In this document: piece after piece, positions 8,198-14,982 of the stretch
Numbering within the stretch: the stretch's first letter is position 1
Layout: the number at the start of each line of letters is the position of its first letter
Assembly: GCA_029062725.1 (NCBI GenBank)
Contig: JAIDPP010000125.1
Coordinates: forward strand, 1-30,927
Direction: 5' to 3'
DNA: 30,927 bases
From: Muribaculaceae bacterium
GTDB lineage: Bacteria > Bacteroidota > Bacteroidia > Bacteroidales > Muribaculaceae
Program-made: the position numbers and the translations under genes
Notes under the pieces: model-generated
The model's database searches: none
What the model saw: only the letters and a program-made list of their open reading frames with translations
What the model was told of the DNA's origin: nothing

Positions 8198-9040
8198 TCA
8201 GTTGGTTCTTATCAGGGTTTTCAATATATCATCGGCTTTCGGGGAATGGAGTGCGGAATAGAGCAGTCTCCAGTCGGCTTTTGTCGGCTCCTCCTCTTCC
8301 GAGGCGAGGAGTATGGAGAGGGCGCCGGCCAATCCCTTTTCGGAGTAGAGGGCGTCCGGGTCGTCGGCGCGTGTCTTGCGGAAGGCGAGGCGTCCGGTGG
8401 CTTCCTCCGCCGTTCCGGCCCATAGGAGACGCCCGCCGCGGAGCATGAGCGCTCCGTCGAAAAGATTCTCAAGTTCGGAGACGGTATGGGTCGATACGAT
8501 CAGCGTCCGGTTCTCGTCCATATTGACGGCGATGAGGCGTTTCAGAATCTCCTTGCTCTCGATGTCGAGGGCATTGGTCGGCTCGTCGAGCAGGAGGATA
8601 TCGACTCCGAGGGCCAGAGTATAGGCAAGAAGAGACTTCTTGCGGGTGCCTAACGAGAGGGATTTCGCGCGCTCGTATCCGGTAAGGCCGAAAGCGCGGA
8701 GATTCTCCTCGAATCTTTGGGGGGAGAAATTCGGATAGAAAGGGGAATGTATGCGTGCGAACGATCGGATATCCTTCATCGGGAAGGAGGTGTTCTCTTC
8801 GAGGAGAAATGTGGTGCCTTTGAGGTCCGGTCGGTCGGCTGCGGGGTTGGCTCCGTTGATGGAGATGCTTCCCTGCGTTGGGATCATCACTCCGGCGAGG
8901 AGATGCAGCAGGGTTGTCTTTCCGGCGCCGTTCTCCCCGGCGAGGAGGTATATCCCCGGCTCGACGGCGGCGTTGATGCCGTCGAGCGCGGGAATCCCTT
9001 TCTTAAAGTATGAGAATTTCAGATTTTCAATGCGGAGCAT
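8198..9040 (-). CDS. ABC transporter ATP-binding protein
   Basis: A 280-residue nucleotide-binding subunit. The Walker A motif is GENGAGKTT (about 35-43), the Walker B region is ILLLDEPTNALD, and the H-loop is STHTVSE. The signature motif reads LSLGTRKK in place of the usual LSGGQ, a divergence seen in YtrB/EcsA-like ATPases. The last 70 residues form a C-terminal extension after the ATPase core. It probably powers the permease encoded 9 bp downstream; two copies would be needed for a full transporter. Its start lies 7 bp after the stop of the TraB-family gene, so the four genes are probably one transcript. Confidence 0.92.
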   Translation of the reverse strand: MLRIENLKFSYFKKGIPALDGINAAVEPGIYLLAGENGAGKTTLLHLLAGVMIPTQGSISINGANPAADRPDLKGTTFLLEENTSFPMKDIRSFARIHSPFYPNFSPQRFEENLRAFGLTGYERAKSLSLGTRKKSLLAYTLALGVDILLLDEPTNALDIESKEILKRLIAVNMDENRTLIVSTHTVSELENLFDGALMLRGGRLLWAGTAEEATGRLAFRKTRADDPDALYSEKGLAGALSILLASEEEEPTKADWRLLYSALHSPKADDILKTLIRTN

Positions 9041-9047
9041 ACGGGTG

Positions 9048-9926
9048 TCATTCAGCGGGTGTCACAATATATCCGGCCTTTCTGAGCTGTTCGAGCACTC
9101 CGCGTTCCCCGGGGAGGTGTCCGGCACCTACCACTACTATAAGGGATTCCGAGGGCATCTCCTTGAGGAGCTGGCCGACCCAGTTGTCATTCCGGCTGTA
9201 GAGGAGGCGCTCATATTCGGCTTCGTCGCTCTCCTCCTCCAGCATCTCCTTCAGAATCGAGTCGAGATCATGGCGCATGTAGGCGTCGGCCATAGCATGG
9301 GCGCGTTGCTCCTCGCCGGCCATGTCGCGGATGGACTTCATAAGGGATTCGGCCTGATAGGAGATGGGGGTGCCGTAAAGGCGTTCCATCTGGAAATCCA
9401 TTGTCTCGAGACCGGATACCGGTTTGCCGAGGGCTTTGGCACGCTTCTGCATCGTCATGTCGAGCCCCTCCATCGGGTTGAGGTCCGGGAAAATCTTCAT
9501 CGACATAATGGCAGCGATCTGTGTGGATAGGGTGGCCGGCTTCATTGCATACATCATTTCTAAGGGGGCCTGACCGCCGGTGAGGTCGTTCCATACGGTC
9601 TTCACGGAGTCAAGCTGTGCCGGAGTGAGCACTTTATCGAGGGTGCTGTCGGCCGGAGCCACGAGGAACTGCTGCATAGCCATCATTGATTCGGGGGAGG
9701 TGGTTGCTTCCATGTCAAGCTCGCCGTAAAGACGGTCGCATTTCTCGAGCGCCTCGGGGAGTTGAGTCAGTGAGTCGAGGGCAGAGAGGGAGGCGAAATG
9801 ATGTGTGCCCAATATATAGGTGGTATGGTCGTTCCCCGGTTTTTCGACTTTCCAGAATATCTGGGCGGAGAGAGAGAGGGCGCAGGTGGCGGCCATGATG
9901 AGGGCACAGGTAAGGATCTTTTTCAT
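9048..9926 (-). CDS. TraB/GumN-family exported protein
   Basis: A 292-residue protein starting MKKILTCALIMAATCALS, a signal peptide with probable cleavage after LSA. The motifs YILGTHHF (about residues 37-44) and GAGHLPGE (about 267-274) are the two conserved ends of the TraB/PrgY/GumN family, which has a Tiki-like putative metalloprotease fold. The mature protein probably sits in the periplasm or outer membrane. Family members have been linked to degradation of secreted peptides or proteins, but the biochemical role here is unknown. The ATG at 9926 is preferred over an in-frame TTG at 9932 because it starts the signal peptide. It is the first gene of the operon with the ABC transporter and GntR regulator, so it may share their inducer. 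Confidence 0.85.
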   Translation of the reverse strand: MKKILTCALIMAATCALSLSAQIFWKVEKPGNDHTTYILGTHHFASLSALDSLTQLPEALEKCDRLYGELDMEATTSPESMMAMQQFLVAPADSTLDKVLTPAQLDSVKTVWNDLTGGQAPLEMMYAMKPATLSTQIAAIMSMKIFPDLNPMEGLDMTMQKRAKALGKPVSGLETMDFQMERLYGTPISYQAESLMKSIRDMAGEEQRAHAMADAYMRHDLDSILKEMLEEESDEAEYERLLYSRNDNWVGQLLKEMPSESLIVVVGAGHLPGERGVLEQLRKAGYIVTPAE

Positions 9927-9957
9927 AATCAAGATGTTTAGTAAGTAATGTTGTAGT

Positions 9958-9975
9958 GTTGTAGTTGATTACAAC
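9958..9975. promoter_or_regulatory. Candidate GntR (YtrA-type) operator palindrome
   Basis: GTTGTA-gttgat-TACAAC is a perfect 6+6 palindrome with a 6-bp spacer. It lies 5 bp downstream of the -7 box, where transcription should begin. TGTA...TACA half-sites are typical of YtrA-subfamily operators, and a YtrA-type gene ends this operon, so autoregulation is likely. Confidence 0.55.
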
Positions 9976-9979
9976 GCTG

Positions 9980-10011
9980 CAAAATTATATATAAAAAACG
10001 GGAAGGACAAA
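9980..10011 (-). promoter_or_regulatory. Bacteroidetes-type promoter of the TraB-ABC-GntR operon
   Basis: On the minus strand, TTTG (10011-10008) is separated by exactly 20 bp from TAATTTTG (9987-9980). Both match the Bacteroidetes sigma-ABfr consensus (TTTG and TAnnTTTG). The first start codon lies about 50 bp downstream. Confidence 0.8.
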
Positions 10012-10495
10012 TGGTTAACATAAATTAACGGATGAATAAAAACAAAGTAAAGTTTGATAATGTTTTAAAAGTGAAAAGTAAATCGTTTCATGATGTTAGG
10101 TTAGTTAAGTTAAAAGAATTATGGAAAACATGCAAAAGCGGCTGATCGGGAGATTAGCCGCTTTTGGCGTATATTACGCGCGTCCAGTGCTTTTATAGCC
10201 GTCGGCGCTACCGGCATACCACGAGTTAGTTGAACGAGAAGTATGGGAAAGATCTTTTTCTGCGCCTGAGAGACCGGAAGAGCCAGCGCCGCAATAGGCG
10301 GAGGCGGATTCAGCGGAAGAAATAAATGACAGCACAAAATATTTTAATTACCTTTAACTTATTAAAAGCAAGCTAATTAGATATAAATTATAAAAATTTT
10401 GGAAAGAAAATCCGAACAAAAACGGAGGCAATATTGTAATATATACAGACGATTCAAAACACTATAAACTAAAAAAGAATTAAAAACTTTGAACT
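10012..10495. other. AT-rich intergenic region between divergent TraB and OmpA genes
   Basis: No gene is supported here. The region holds a 10-bp perfect inverted repeat at 10134-10165 and a long A/T-rich leader before the OmpA-type gene. I did not find a convincing TTTG/TAnnTTTG pair for that gene. A 72-codon minus-strand frame (10119-10337) lacks a recognisable product and runs through the inverted repeat. Confidence 0.6.
10134..10165. terminator. Inverted repeat, possible terminator or structured RNA
   Basis: AAAAGCGGCT (10134-10143) and AGCCGCTTTT (10156-10165) form a perfect 10-bp stem with a 12-base loop. The A and T ends make it terminator-like on either strand. No gene clearly ends here, so it could also be part of a small RNA or an attenuator upstream of the OmpA-type gene. 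Confidence 0.45.
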
Positions 10496-11635
10496 ATGAA
10501 AAATATTTTACTTACCTCAGCTTTAGCATTGGGCGCGGTAGCTACAGCGTCGGCCCAGCAGGCGATCGAGACTCCTAAGTTTGGCGACAACTGGTCGCTC
10601 GGTATCAAAGGTGGTGTGACAACACCGATGTCTCACAGCGCGTTCTTCGGAGGCATGCGTCCCGTAATCGGCCTTGACCTCAGCAAGAAAATCAGTCCGG
10701 TCTTCAAGGTCGGTGCGGAAGGAAATTTCGCAATCAACACCTCTACTGAGAAGGGCAGAGGTCCCCGTAGCAAGACAGCTTTCGATGATTCATACGTAGG
10801 CGCTTACGGTGCGGTCAACCTCTTCAATCTCTTCGGCGGCTATCCCGGCAGCACACGTCCGTTCGATATGGAACTTCAGGCCGGCGCCGGTTGGGGACAC
10901 CGTTTCGAGACCGCGATCCATGATATTAACTATTTCGGAACTAAGGTAGGACTGAATTTCAATTTCAACGTAAGCGATTACGTGACAGTGTCGGTAAGCC
11001 CTTCCTTCCTCTGGGATATGACAAGCAGTCCTGTTGAACAGAGCACAGCTTCCTATAATAAGAACCGTGCCAACTTCAATCTCATGGCAGGCGTGGCCTA
11101 TAACTTCGGCGGTAACGGTTTCGAGGTAGTGAAGCCTTACAATCAGGCAGAGATCGACGAGCTTAACGGCCAGATCAACGCCCTCCGCGGTTCGCTTGAC
11201 GGCAGCGAGGCAGCCAACGCACGTCTCAAAGCTCAGAATGATGCTCTCGCAGGCGAGCTCGAGAAGCTCCGCAACCAGCCCCCGAAGGTTGTGAAAGAGG
11301 TTAAGAACAATCTTGAGTCTGTACGTTACGTATTCTTCAAGCTCGGTAGCTCCGCAATCGGTGCCGACCAGCAGCCGAACGTAGAGATGATCGCCGCTTA
11401 CCTCAACAACCACCCCGGAAGCAAGGTAGTCATCAAGGGTTACGCATCGAAGGATGGTCCGGAAGATGTCAACATCCGTCTCGCCAACCAGCGTGCGCAG
11501 TCGGTTAAGGACGCCCTTATGAAGCGCTATAAGATCCCCGCATCAAGAATCGTAGCCGAGGGTAACGGTATCGGCGAGATGTTTGAGGAGGAATCCTGGA
11601 ACCGCGTAGCAATCTGTATCCTTGAGGCTAAATAA
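10496..11635 (+). CDS. OmpA-family outer membrane protein
   Basis: A 379-residue protein with a signal peptide (MKNILLTSALALGAVATASA, cleavage before QQA). Residues about 25-205 show alternating short hydrophobic strands, such as WSLGIKGGV, VGAYGAVNLF and VSVSPSFLW, which fit an eight-strand beta barrel. A short coiled coil follows (about 215-265, INALRGSLDGSEAANARLKA). The C-terminal OmpA domain (about 275-379) contains VIKGYASKDGPEDVNIRLAN and RAQSVKDALMKRYKIPASRI, the peptidoglycan-binding region. It links the outer membrane to the cell wall. Codon use is strongly biased (GGC, AAC, CGT, GTA), as expected for an abundant protein. It is monocistronic: a strong terminator follows at 11699-11733. 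Confidence 0.93.
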   Translation: MKNILLTSALALGAVATASAQQAIETPKFGDNWSLGIKGGVTTPMSHSAFFGGMRPVIGLDLSKKISPVFKVGAEGNFAINTSTEKGRGPRSKTAFDDSYVGAYGAVNLFNLFGGYPGSTRPFDMELQAGAGWGHRFETAIHDINYFGTKVGLNFNFNVSDYVTVSVSPSFLWDMTSSPVEQSTASYNKNRANFNLMAGVAYNFGGNGFEVVKPYNQAEIDELNGQINALRGSLDGSEAANARLKAQNDALAGELEKLRNQPPKVVKEVKNNLESVRYVFFKLGSSAIGADQQPNVEMIAAYLNNHPGSKVVIKGYASKDGPEDVNIRLANQRAQSVKDALMKRYKIPASRIVAEGNGIGEMFEEESWNRVAICILEAK

Positions 11636-11698
11636 AAAGCCGAGATACAGGCAAGATATAGAAAAAACAACATTGTAGAGTAAAGATTTCATATAGCC

Positions 11699-11733
11699 GA
11701 CTGCCGGAGCGCGAGCCCCGGCAGTCTCTTTTT
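11699..11733 (+). terminator. Rho-independent terminator of the OmpA-type gene
   Basis: GACTGCCGG (11699-11707) pairs perfectly with CCGGCAGTC (11718-11726). The GC-rich 9-bp stem is followed by TCTTTTT. Confidence 0.9.
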
Positions 11734-11755
11734 GTATCGGGGGAGGGGCAATGTA

Positions 11756-11787
11756 TTTGAATTATCACGGGAAATTTAGTAAATTAG
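11756..11787 (+). promoter_or_regulatory. Bacteroidetes-type promoter for the LytTR regulator gene
   Basis: TTTG at 11756-11759, a 20-bp spacer, then TAAATTAG at 11780-11787 (one base off TAnnTTTG). The start codon is 22 bp beyond the -7 box. Confidence 0.65.
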
Positions 11788-11809
11788 CGCGGAAAAACAT
11801 AATATCAGG

Positions 11810-12508
11810 ATGGAACGCATTAAGTGTATCATAGTTGACGACGAGCCGATAGCCCGCCGTGGCATGAGGCGTCTGGTCGGACTGCGTCCGGAACTGGAGG
11901 AGGCCGGAGCCGCCTCCAATACCGTCGAGGCCGAACGGCTGATCGAGAAGTGCGGAGAAGAGCCGCTCCTCGTGTTTCTGGATATCGACATGGAAGGGGA
12001 GAGCGGCATCGACCTGGCGCGGCGTATCGAAGGCAATTGCATGGTGGTCTTCACCACAGCCTTTGCCGAGTATGCTCTTGAAAGCTATGATGTGGATACG
12101 GTGGATTATCTTCTGAAGCCTATTTCGCGAGAGAGGTTCGACCGTGCCGTTGACCGAGCCCTTGCCCGTGCCGGCAGGAGGAGCGAGGAGGAGGAGTTCC
12201 TTACCGTGAAGGCCGACAGGAAATTCGTAAGACTCCCACTCTCGGAGATCCTATACATTGAAGGATTGGGGGATTATCTGGTGATGCACCTCACGGATCG
12301 TCGCGTCACAACGCGTATGACGTTCAAGTCGCTCGAGGAATCGCTGGCGGATAAGGAGTTTCTGCGCGTCAACAGATCCTATATGGTAAACCGCCGGAAA
12401 ATCGATGAGTTCGATTCGTCTGAAATCAGGATAGGGGACTCGGTGATTCCTTTGGGTGCGACGTATAAGGGTGCCGTGCTGGCGGTGTTGGCCGGAGGTG
12501 GCCGGTAA
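11810..12508 (+). CDS. LytTR-family response regulator
   Basis: A 232-residue two-domain regulator. The receiver domain (about 1-120) has the acidic pair in IIVDDEPIA, the phosphorylation aspartate in FLDIDM (Asp about 58), and the lysine in YLLKPIS. The C-terminal LytTR DNA-binding domain (about 130-228) shows FLTVKADRKFVRLPLSEIL, YIEGLGDYLVMHL, EFLRVNRSYMVN and the terminal VIPLGATYK region. It should be phosphorylated by the sensor kinase encoded next on the same strand and then bind promoters as a dimer. Its targets are unknown. The gap to the kinase gene is 149 bp, longer than usual for an operon, so the kinase may have its own promoter as well. Confidence 0.93.
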   Translation: MERIKCIIVDDEPIARRGMRRLVGLRPELEEAGAASNTVEAERLIEKCGEEPLLVFLDIDMEGESGIDLARRIEGNCMVVFTTAFAEYALESYDVDTVDYLLKPISRERFDRAVDRALARAGRRSEEEEFLTVKADRKFVRLPLSEILYIEGLGDYLVMHLTDRRVTTRMTFKSLEESLADKEFLRVNRSYMVNRRKIDEFDSSEIRIGDSVIPLGATYKGAVLAVLAGGGR

Positions 12509-12611
12509 TGACCGGCGGGAGGATGATGCCCGTATGCTATGGTTGGTCGCAGGAATCATGCCATTGGTCGTAAAGGGATAATCGTGATGAGGGTAACTGA
12601 AAAAGAGTGTG

Positions 12612-12619
12612 TAACTTTG
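12612..12619 (+). promoter_or_regulatory. Possible -7 box before the sensor kinase gene
   Basis: TAACTTTG matches TAnnTTTG and lies 38 bp before the kinase start. No TTTG is seen at the expected -33 position, so this is only a partial match. Confidence 0.3.
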
Positions 12620-12657
12620 AGACCTCATTCGATATTCATTACTCTTAACGTGTCATC

Positions 12658-14370
12658 ATGCTTAGAAAGCTCCTTTACATATTTCTCTTCTGCGCTACGA
12701 TTCTCATTCCTACCGAACTGATGATCAATACCCTCACCGCGGGCTATGAAGCGAAGGGAAACGCTATCATGCTGGTAGTGGCGCCTGCGGCCGTGCTCTT
12801 CGGCGTGGACGTATGGCTGACGGGAGCCTGTCTGGTCCCGAGGTTTCTGCTGAAAGGGAAAATCATGCAGTTTTCGTTGCTGACCTTCATCGTGGCATAT
12901 TTAACAATCATCTCATGCCTCATAATCGAGAACATGGGATGCCGGTGGGCCGGACTGCCGCTGTATGTCACTGCATGGGATACTCCGTGGCCCTATCTGG
13001 AGCGGTTCTGCGAATCCCTGACAATGACCACACTTCTCTTCGCTCTCGGAGCCAACGCCCTCTTCGAGGAATGGAGAAAGGGCGATGAGAAGGAGAGGGA
13101 GATGACCGAAAACCTCAACCGGTATATACGGCGCGTCCGGGACCTTCTGGACCATGAGCGGATTATGGCAGGGCTGGAGGAGATACGCAAGGATATCCGC
13201 GGCAATATCGAGCAGACAGGGGAAGCCATCGGACGCCTTTCACGCTATCTGCGCCGTCAGCTTTACGAAATCCCTCCGCTTGCCGAGGTTGAGCAACATC
13301 CCGTTCCGGCCGGCAGCAGGCGCGTGGCCGACTTCCTTACCGAACACCGCTGGAGATGGGCAAGGCGTCTTGGTTTCCAGCTCCTCATCCTGACCATAGC
13401 CGCCGAGGCTTTCTTCTCTACTCCTAACGCCCCTGCTTTCGACACTACCAACATCATTATAGTCGCATCTATATGGATCTTGCTCAATTTCCTTACGCTG
13501 ATCAACCGCTATTGGTTCTATAAGAGATACCGCCGTCATAAATCCATCTCGCGATATTTAACGGAGACCGTGGCGGTGATTGTTGTGCCTATGTTGATCT
13601 TTATGGGTTACAATGCAGTGAGGGTCGCCATGAAGGGGATGACGCTCTTCGACCCCGCCCTCATAGTCATCCTCTCCTCGTTCGGGGCTATAATGACCCT
13701 GATGATGTTCGTGGCCGGAGTGAGCGCGATCTTCCTTTTCCAGTATTGGGTGGCGGGACAGAGGCGCACCCATGCCCTGGCGTCAGAAACCGTGCGCCAG
13801 GAATATCTTTTCCTGAAGAAGCAGATAAATCCGCACTTCCTTTTCAACGTACTCAACAATATTAATATTCTCAGCTATGAAGACCAGGCCGAAGCCCTGC
13901 GGATGCTCGATGAACTTGAGAGAATGATAGAATATCAGTTTTTCGAGACCTCGGCTCCCCTCACCACTCCCACGCGCGAATATTCCTTCCTCGACTCCTA
14001 TCTGCGCCTTGAGGCTTCGCGAACCGACAACCTCACTTTCTCCATCTCAACGGATTCCTTTCCCGCCGGGGGAGAGATTCCGACCCTCCTGCTTATACCG
14101 CTTGTGGAGAATGCCGTGAAGCATAGCAAGGGAGTGCCCCACAGGGAGATTGAGGTAGAGCTACGGCGTCAGGGAGAATGGAAGTTGCTTTTCAGATGCT
14201 CCAACAACTATCCTCCCGCCGGGTCGGAGAGGGAGGGCCCGGGCGGTCTGGGACTGCTGAATCTTCGCCGGCGTCTCACCCTCCTTTACGGAGGCGCCCG
14301 CAATATACGGGAGAGCCGTGACGCAGGCCGCTATTCGGTGACGCTTATTCTTCCGTTGGTGCGGAAATAA
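12658..14370 (+). CDS. LytS-type membrane sensor histidine kinase
   Basis: A 570-residue kinase. The N-terminal part has three probable membrane segments (about 5-25, 36-56, 69-91). A charged helical stretch rich in Glu/Arg (about 130-215) follows, then about four more membrane segments (about 240-370). The catalytic part holds LKKQINPHFLFNVLNNI with the phospho-accepting His near residue 393 (His_kinase family PF06580), LIPLVENAVKHSKG as the N-box, and GPGGLGLLNLRRRL as the G-box of the ATPase domain. It phosphorylates the LytTR regulator encoded upstream. The large cytosolic segment between two membrane blocks is uncommon and could be a sensing module. The stimulus is unknown. Confidence 0.9.
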   Translation: MLRKLLYIFLFCATILIPTELMINTLTAGYEAKGNAIMLVVAPAAVLFGVDVWLTGACLVPRFLLKGKIMQFSLLTFIVAYLTIISCLIIENMGCRWAGLPLYVTAWDTPWPYLERFCESLTMTTLLFALGANALFEEWRKGDEKEREMTENLNRYIRRVRDLLDHERIMAGLEEIRKDIRGNIEQTGEAIGRLSRYLRRQLYEIPPLAEVEQHPVPAGSRRVADFLTEHRWRWARRLGFQLLILTIAAEAFFSTPNAPAFDTTNIIIVASIWILLNFLTLINRYWFYKRYRRHKSISRYLTETVAVIVVPMLIFMGYNAVRVAMKGMTLFDPALIVILSSFGAIMTLMMFVAGVSAIFLFQYWVAGQRRTHALASETVRQEYLFLKKQINPHFLFNVLNNINILSYEDQAEALRMLDELERMIEYQFFETSAPLTTPTREYSFLDSYLRLEASRTDNLTFSISTDSFPAGGEIPTLLLIPLVENAVKHSKGVPHREIEVELRRQGEWKLLFRCSNNYPPAGSEREGPGGLGLLNLRRRLTLLYGGARNIRESRDAGRYSVTLILPLVRK

Positions 14371-14393
14371 GGGCGTCTGCTACGCAGAATTTA

Positions 14394-14503
14394 ACATCGC
14401 TGTTTTGACCAACCGACAAATAATCAGTAAATTTGCATTATTATGGCAAAGGAAACACTTATTCAGCATAACACAGCAGATTACAACATCGCTGTTTAGA
14501 CAA
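14394..14503 (+). repeat. Short direct repeat pair bracketing the DUF1016 remnant start
   Basis: ACATCGCTGTTTTGACCAA (14394-14412) recurs as ACATCGCTGTTTAGACAA (14486-14503). The first copy contains the -33 TTTG of the promoter. The second spans the in-frame TAG of the pseudogene. Confidence 0.5.
14404..14435 (+). promoter_or_regulatory. Perfect Bacteroidetes-type promoter in front of the DUF1016 remnant
   Basis: TTTG at 14404-14407, a spacer of exactly 20 bp, and TAAATTTG at 14428-14435. The ATG of the remnant is only 7 bp beyond the -7 box, so a transcript would have a very short leader. Confidence 0.7.
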
Positions 14504-14612
14504 TAAAAGACGCTATTCTTCGTAGCCAGTATCAGGCAGCGAAGTTGGTCAACCGTGAAATGCTGTCTCTATACTATGGGATAGGTCGATACATATCAGC
14601 TATCTCGACGAT

Positions 14613-14640
14613 AATTTCGTCAGTCGCAACTGACGAAATT
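14613..14640. repeat. Perfect hairpin 1 with core TCGTCAGT-CGCA-ACTGACGA
   Basis: Twelve-base arms AATTTCGTCAGT and ACTGACGAAATT around a 4-base loop. It shares an 8-base arm core with the hairpin at 14663-14692, while the outer bases differ yet still pair. Confidence 0.8.
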
Positions 14641-14662
14641 GAAACCGCTCTGTTGCTTCCAG

Positions 14663-14692
14663 CTAAATCGTCAGTTATGACTGACGATTTAG
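14663..14692. repeat. Perfect hairpin 2 with core TCGTCAGT-TATG-ACTGACGA
   Basis: Thirteen-base arms CTAAATCGTCAGT and ACTGACGATTTAG around loop TATG. The core is identical to hairpin 1, and the outer arm bases have changed in a compensating way. Confidence 0.8.
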
Positions 14693-14737
14693 AATCATTG
14701 CTGTCCGATAAAAATCATATATGCTCATAAATCATTG

Positions 14738-14776
14738 CTCGAACGCTGAATTTACGGTGTTCGAGTCTGTTTTTTT
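14738..14776 (+). terminator. Terminator-like hairpin after the DUF1016 remnant
   Basis: CTCGAAC (14738-14744) pairs with GTTCGAG (14759-14765), followed by TCTG and seven T. The stem is short, but the T run is strong. Confidence 0.6.
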
Positions 14777-14841
14777 GATTCCCAAGCCCCCTTAGTCAAA
14801 AAGAGATGGTATGGGAGGTGCTTCTGAGGTCTCAAAAAGAA

Positions 14842-14899
14842 TTATTGCTGTCCGATAAAAATTTTTGAAAGTAAAAAAATTTTTATCGGACAGCAATAA
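14842..14899. repeat. Perfect 25-bp inverted repeat, possible mobile-element end or MITE remnant
   Basis: The left arm 14842-14866 and right arm 14875-14899 are exact reverse complements around an 8-bp spacer. The arms carry the core TTGCTGTCCGATAAAAAT. A third copy of 19 bp (ATTGCTGTCCGATAAAAAT) lies in direct orientation at 14697-14715. The structure resembles two abutting insertion-sequence ends or a tiny palindromic element. It could also act as a bidirectional transcription stop. No transposase is nearby. Confidence 0.75.
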
Positions 14900-14911
14900 C
14901 TTTCAACAAAC

Positions 14912-14939
14912 CCATTCTCCAAAGTCTTTTGGAGAATGG
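14912..14939 (-). terminator. Hairpin at the end of the BREX operon
   Basis: CCATTCTCCAAA (14912-14923) pairs perfectly with TTTGGAGAATGG (14928-14939), loop GTCT. It starts 44 bp after the brxL stop on the minus strand. The following bases (GTTTGTTG) are only weakly T-rich, so it may act together with the 25-bp inverted repeat just beyond. Confidence 0.6.
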
Positions 14940-14982
14940 TATGATTGAAAATCTGAGGACCAATAACTTTTCCCATAAGAAT

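Larger units (their letters stand above)
14443..14730 (+). pseudogene. DUF1016/YhcG-type nuclease gene remnant
   Basis: Translation from ATG 14443 gives MAKETLIQHNTADYNIAV, then TAG at 14497. The same frame continues as TIKDAILRSQYQAAKLVNRE and MLSLYYGIGRYIS, which matches the N-terminal domain of DUF1016/YhcG (PDDEXK nuclease family, often near R-M and other defence genes). TAG is one transition from CAG (Gln), which fits the sequence there. After GRYIS the frame runs into SSVATDE and SSVMTDD segments encoded by two palindromes and stops at 14730. The family is usually about 330-380 residues, so most of the gene, including the nuclease domain, is missing. A perfect promoter is still present, so the decay may be recent. 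Confidence 0.68.

Noticed and set aside
8751..9530. A 259-codon plus-strand frame opposite the ABC ATPase and TraB genes
   Set aside because: It crosses two well-supported genes in antisense and its translation has no recognisable features.
10119..10337. A 72-codon minus-strand frame in the TraB-OmpA intergenic region
   Set aside because: It starts and ends in non-coding sequence, spans a perfect hairpin and has no recognisable family or start context.
14371..14982. A transposase or integrase for the junction region
   Set aside because: No frame encodes a recognisable recombinase. Only repeats, a gene remnant and hairpins are present.
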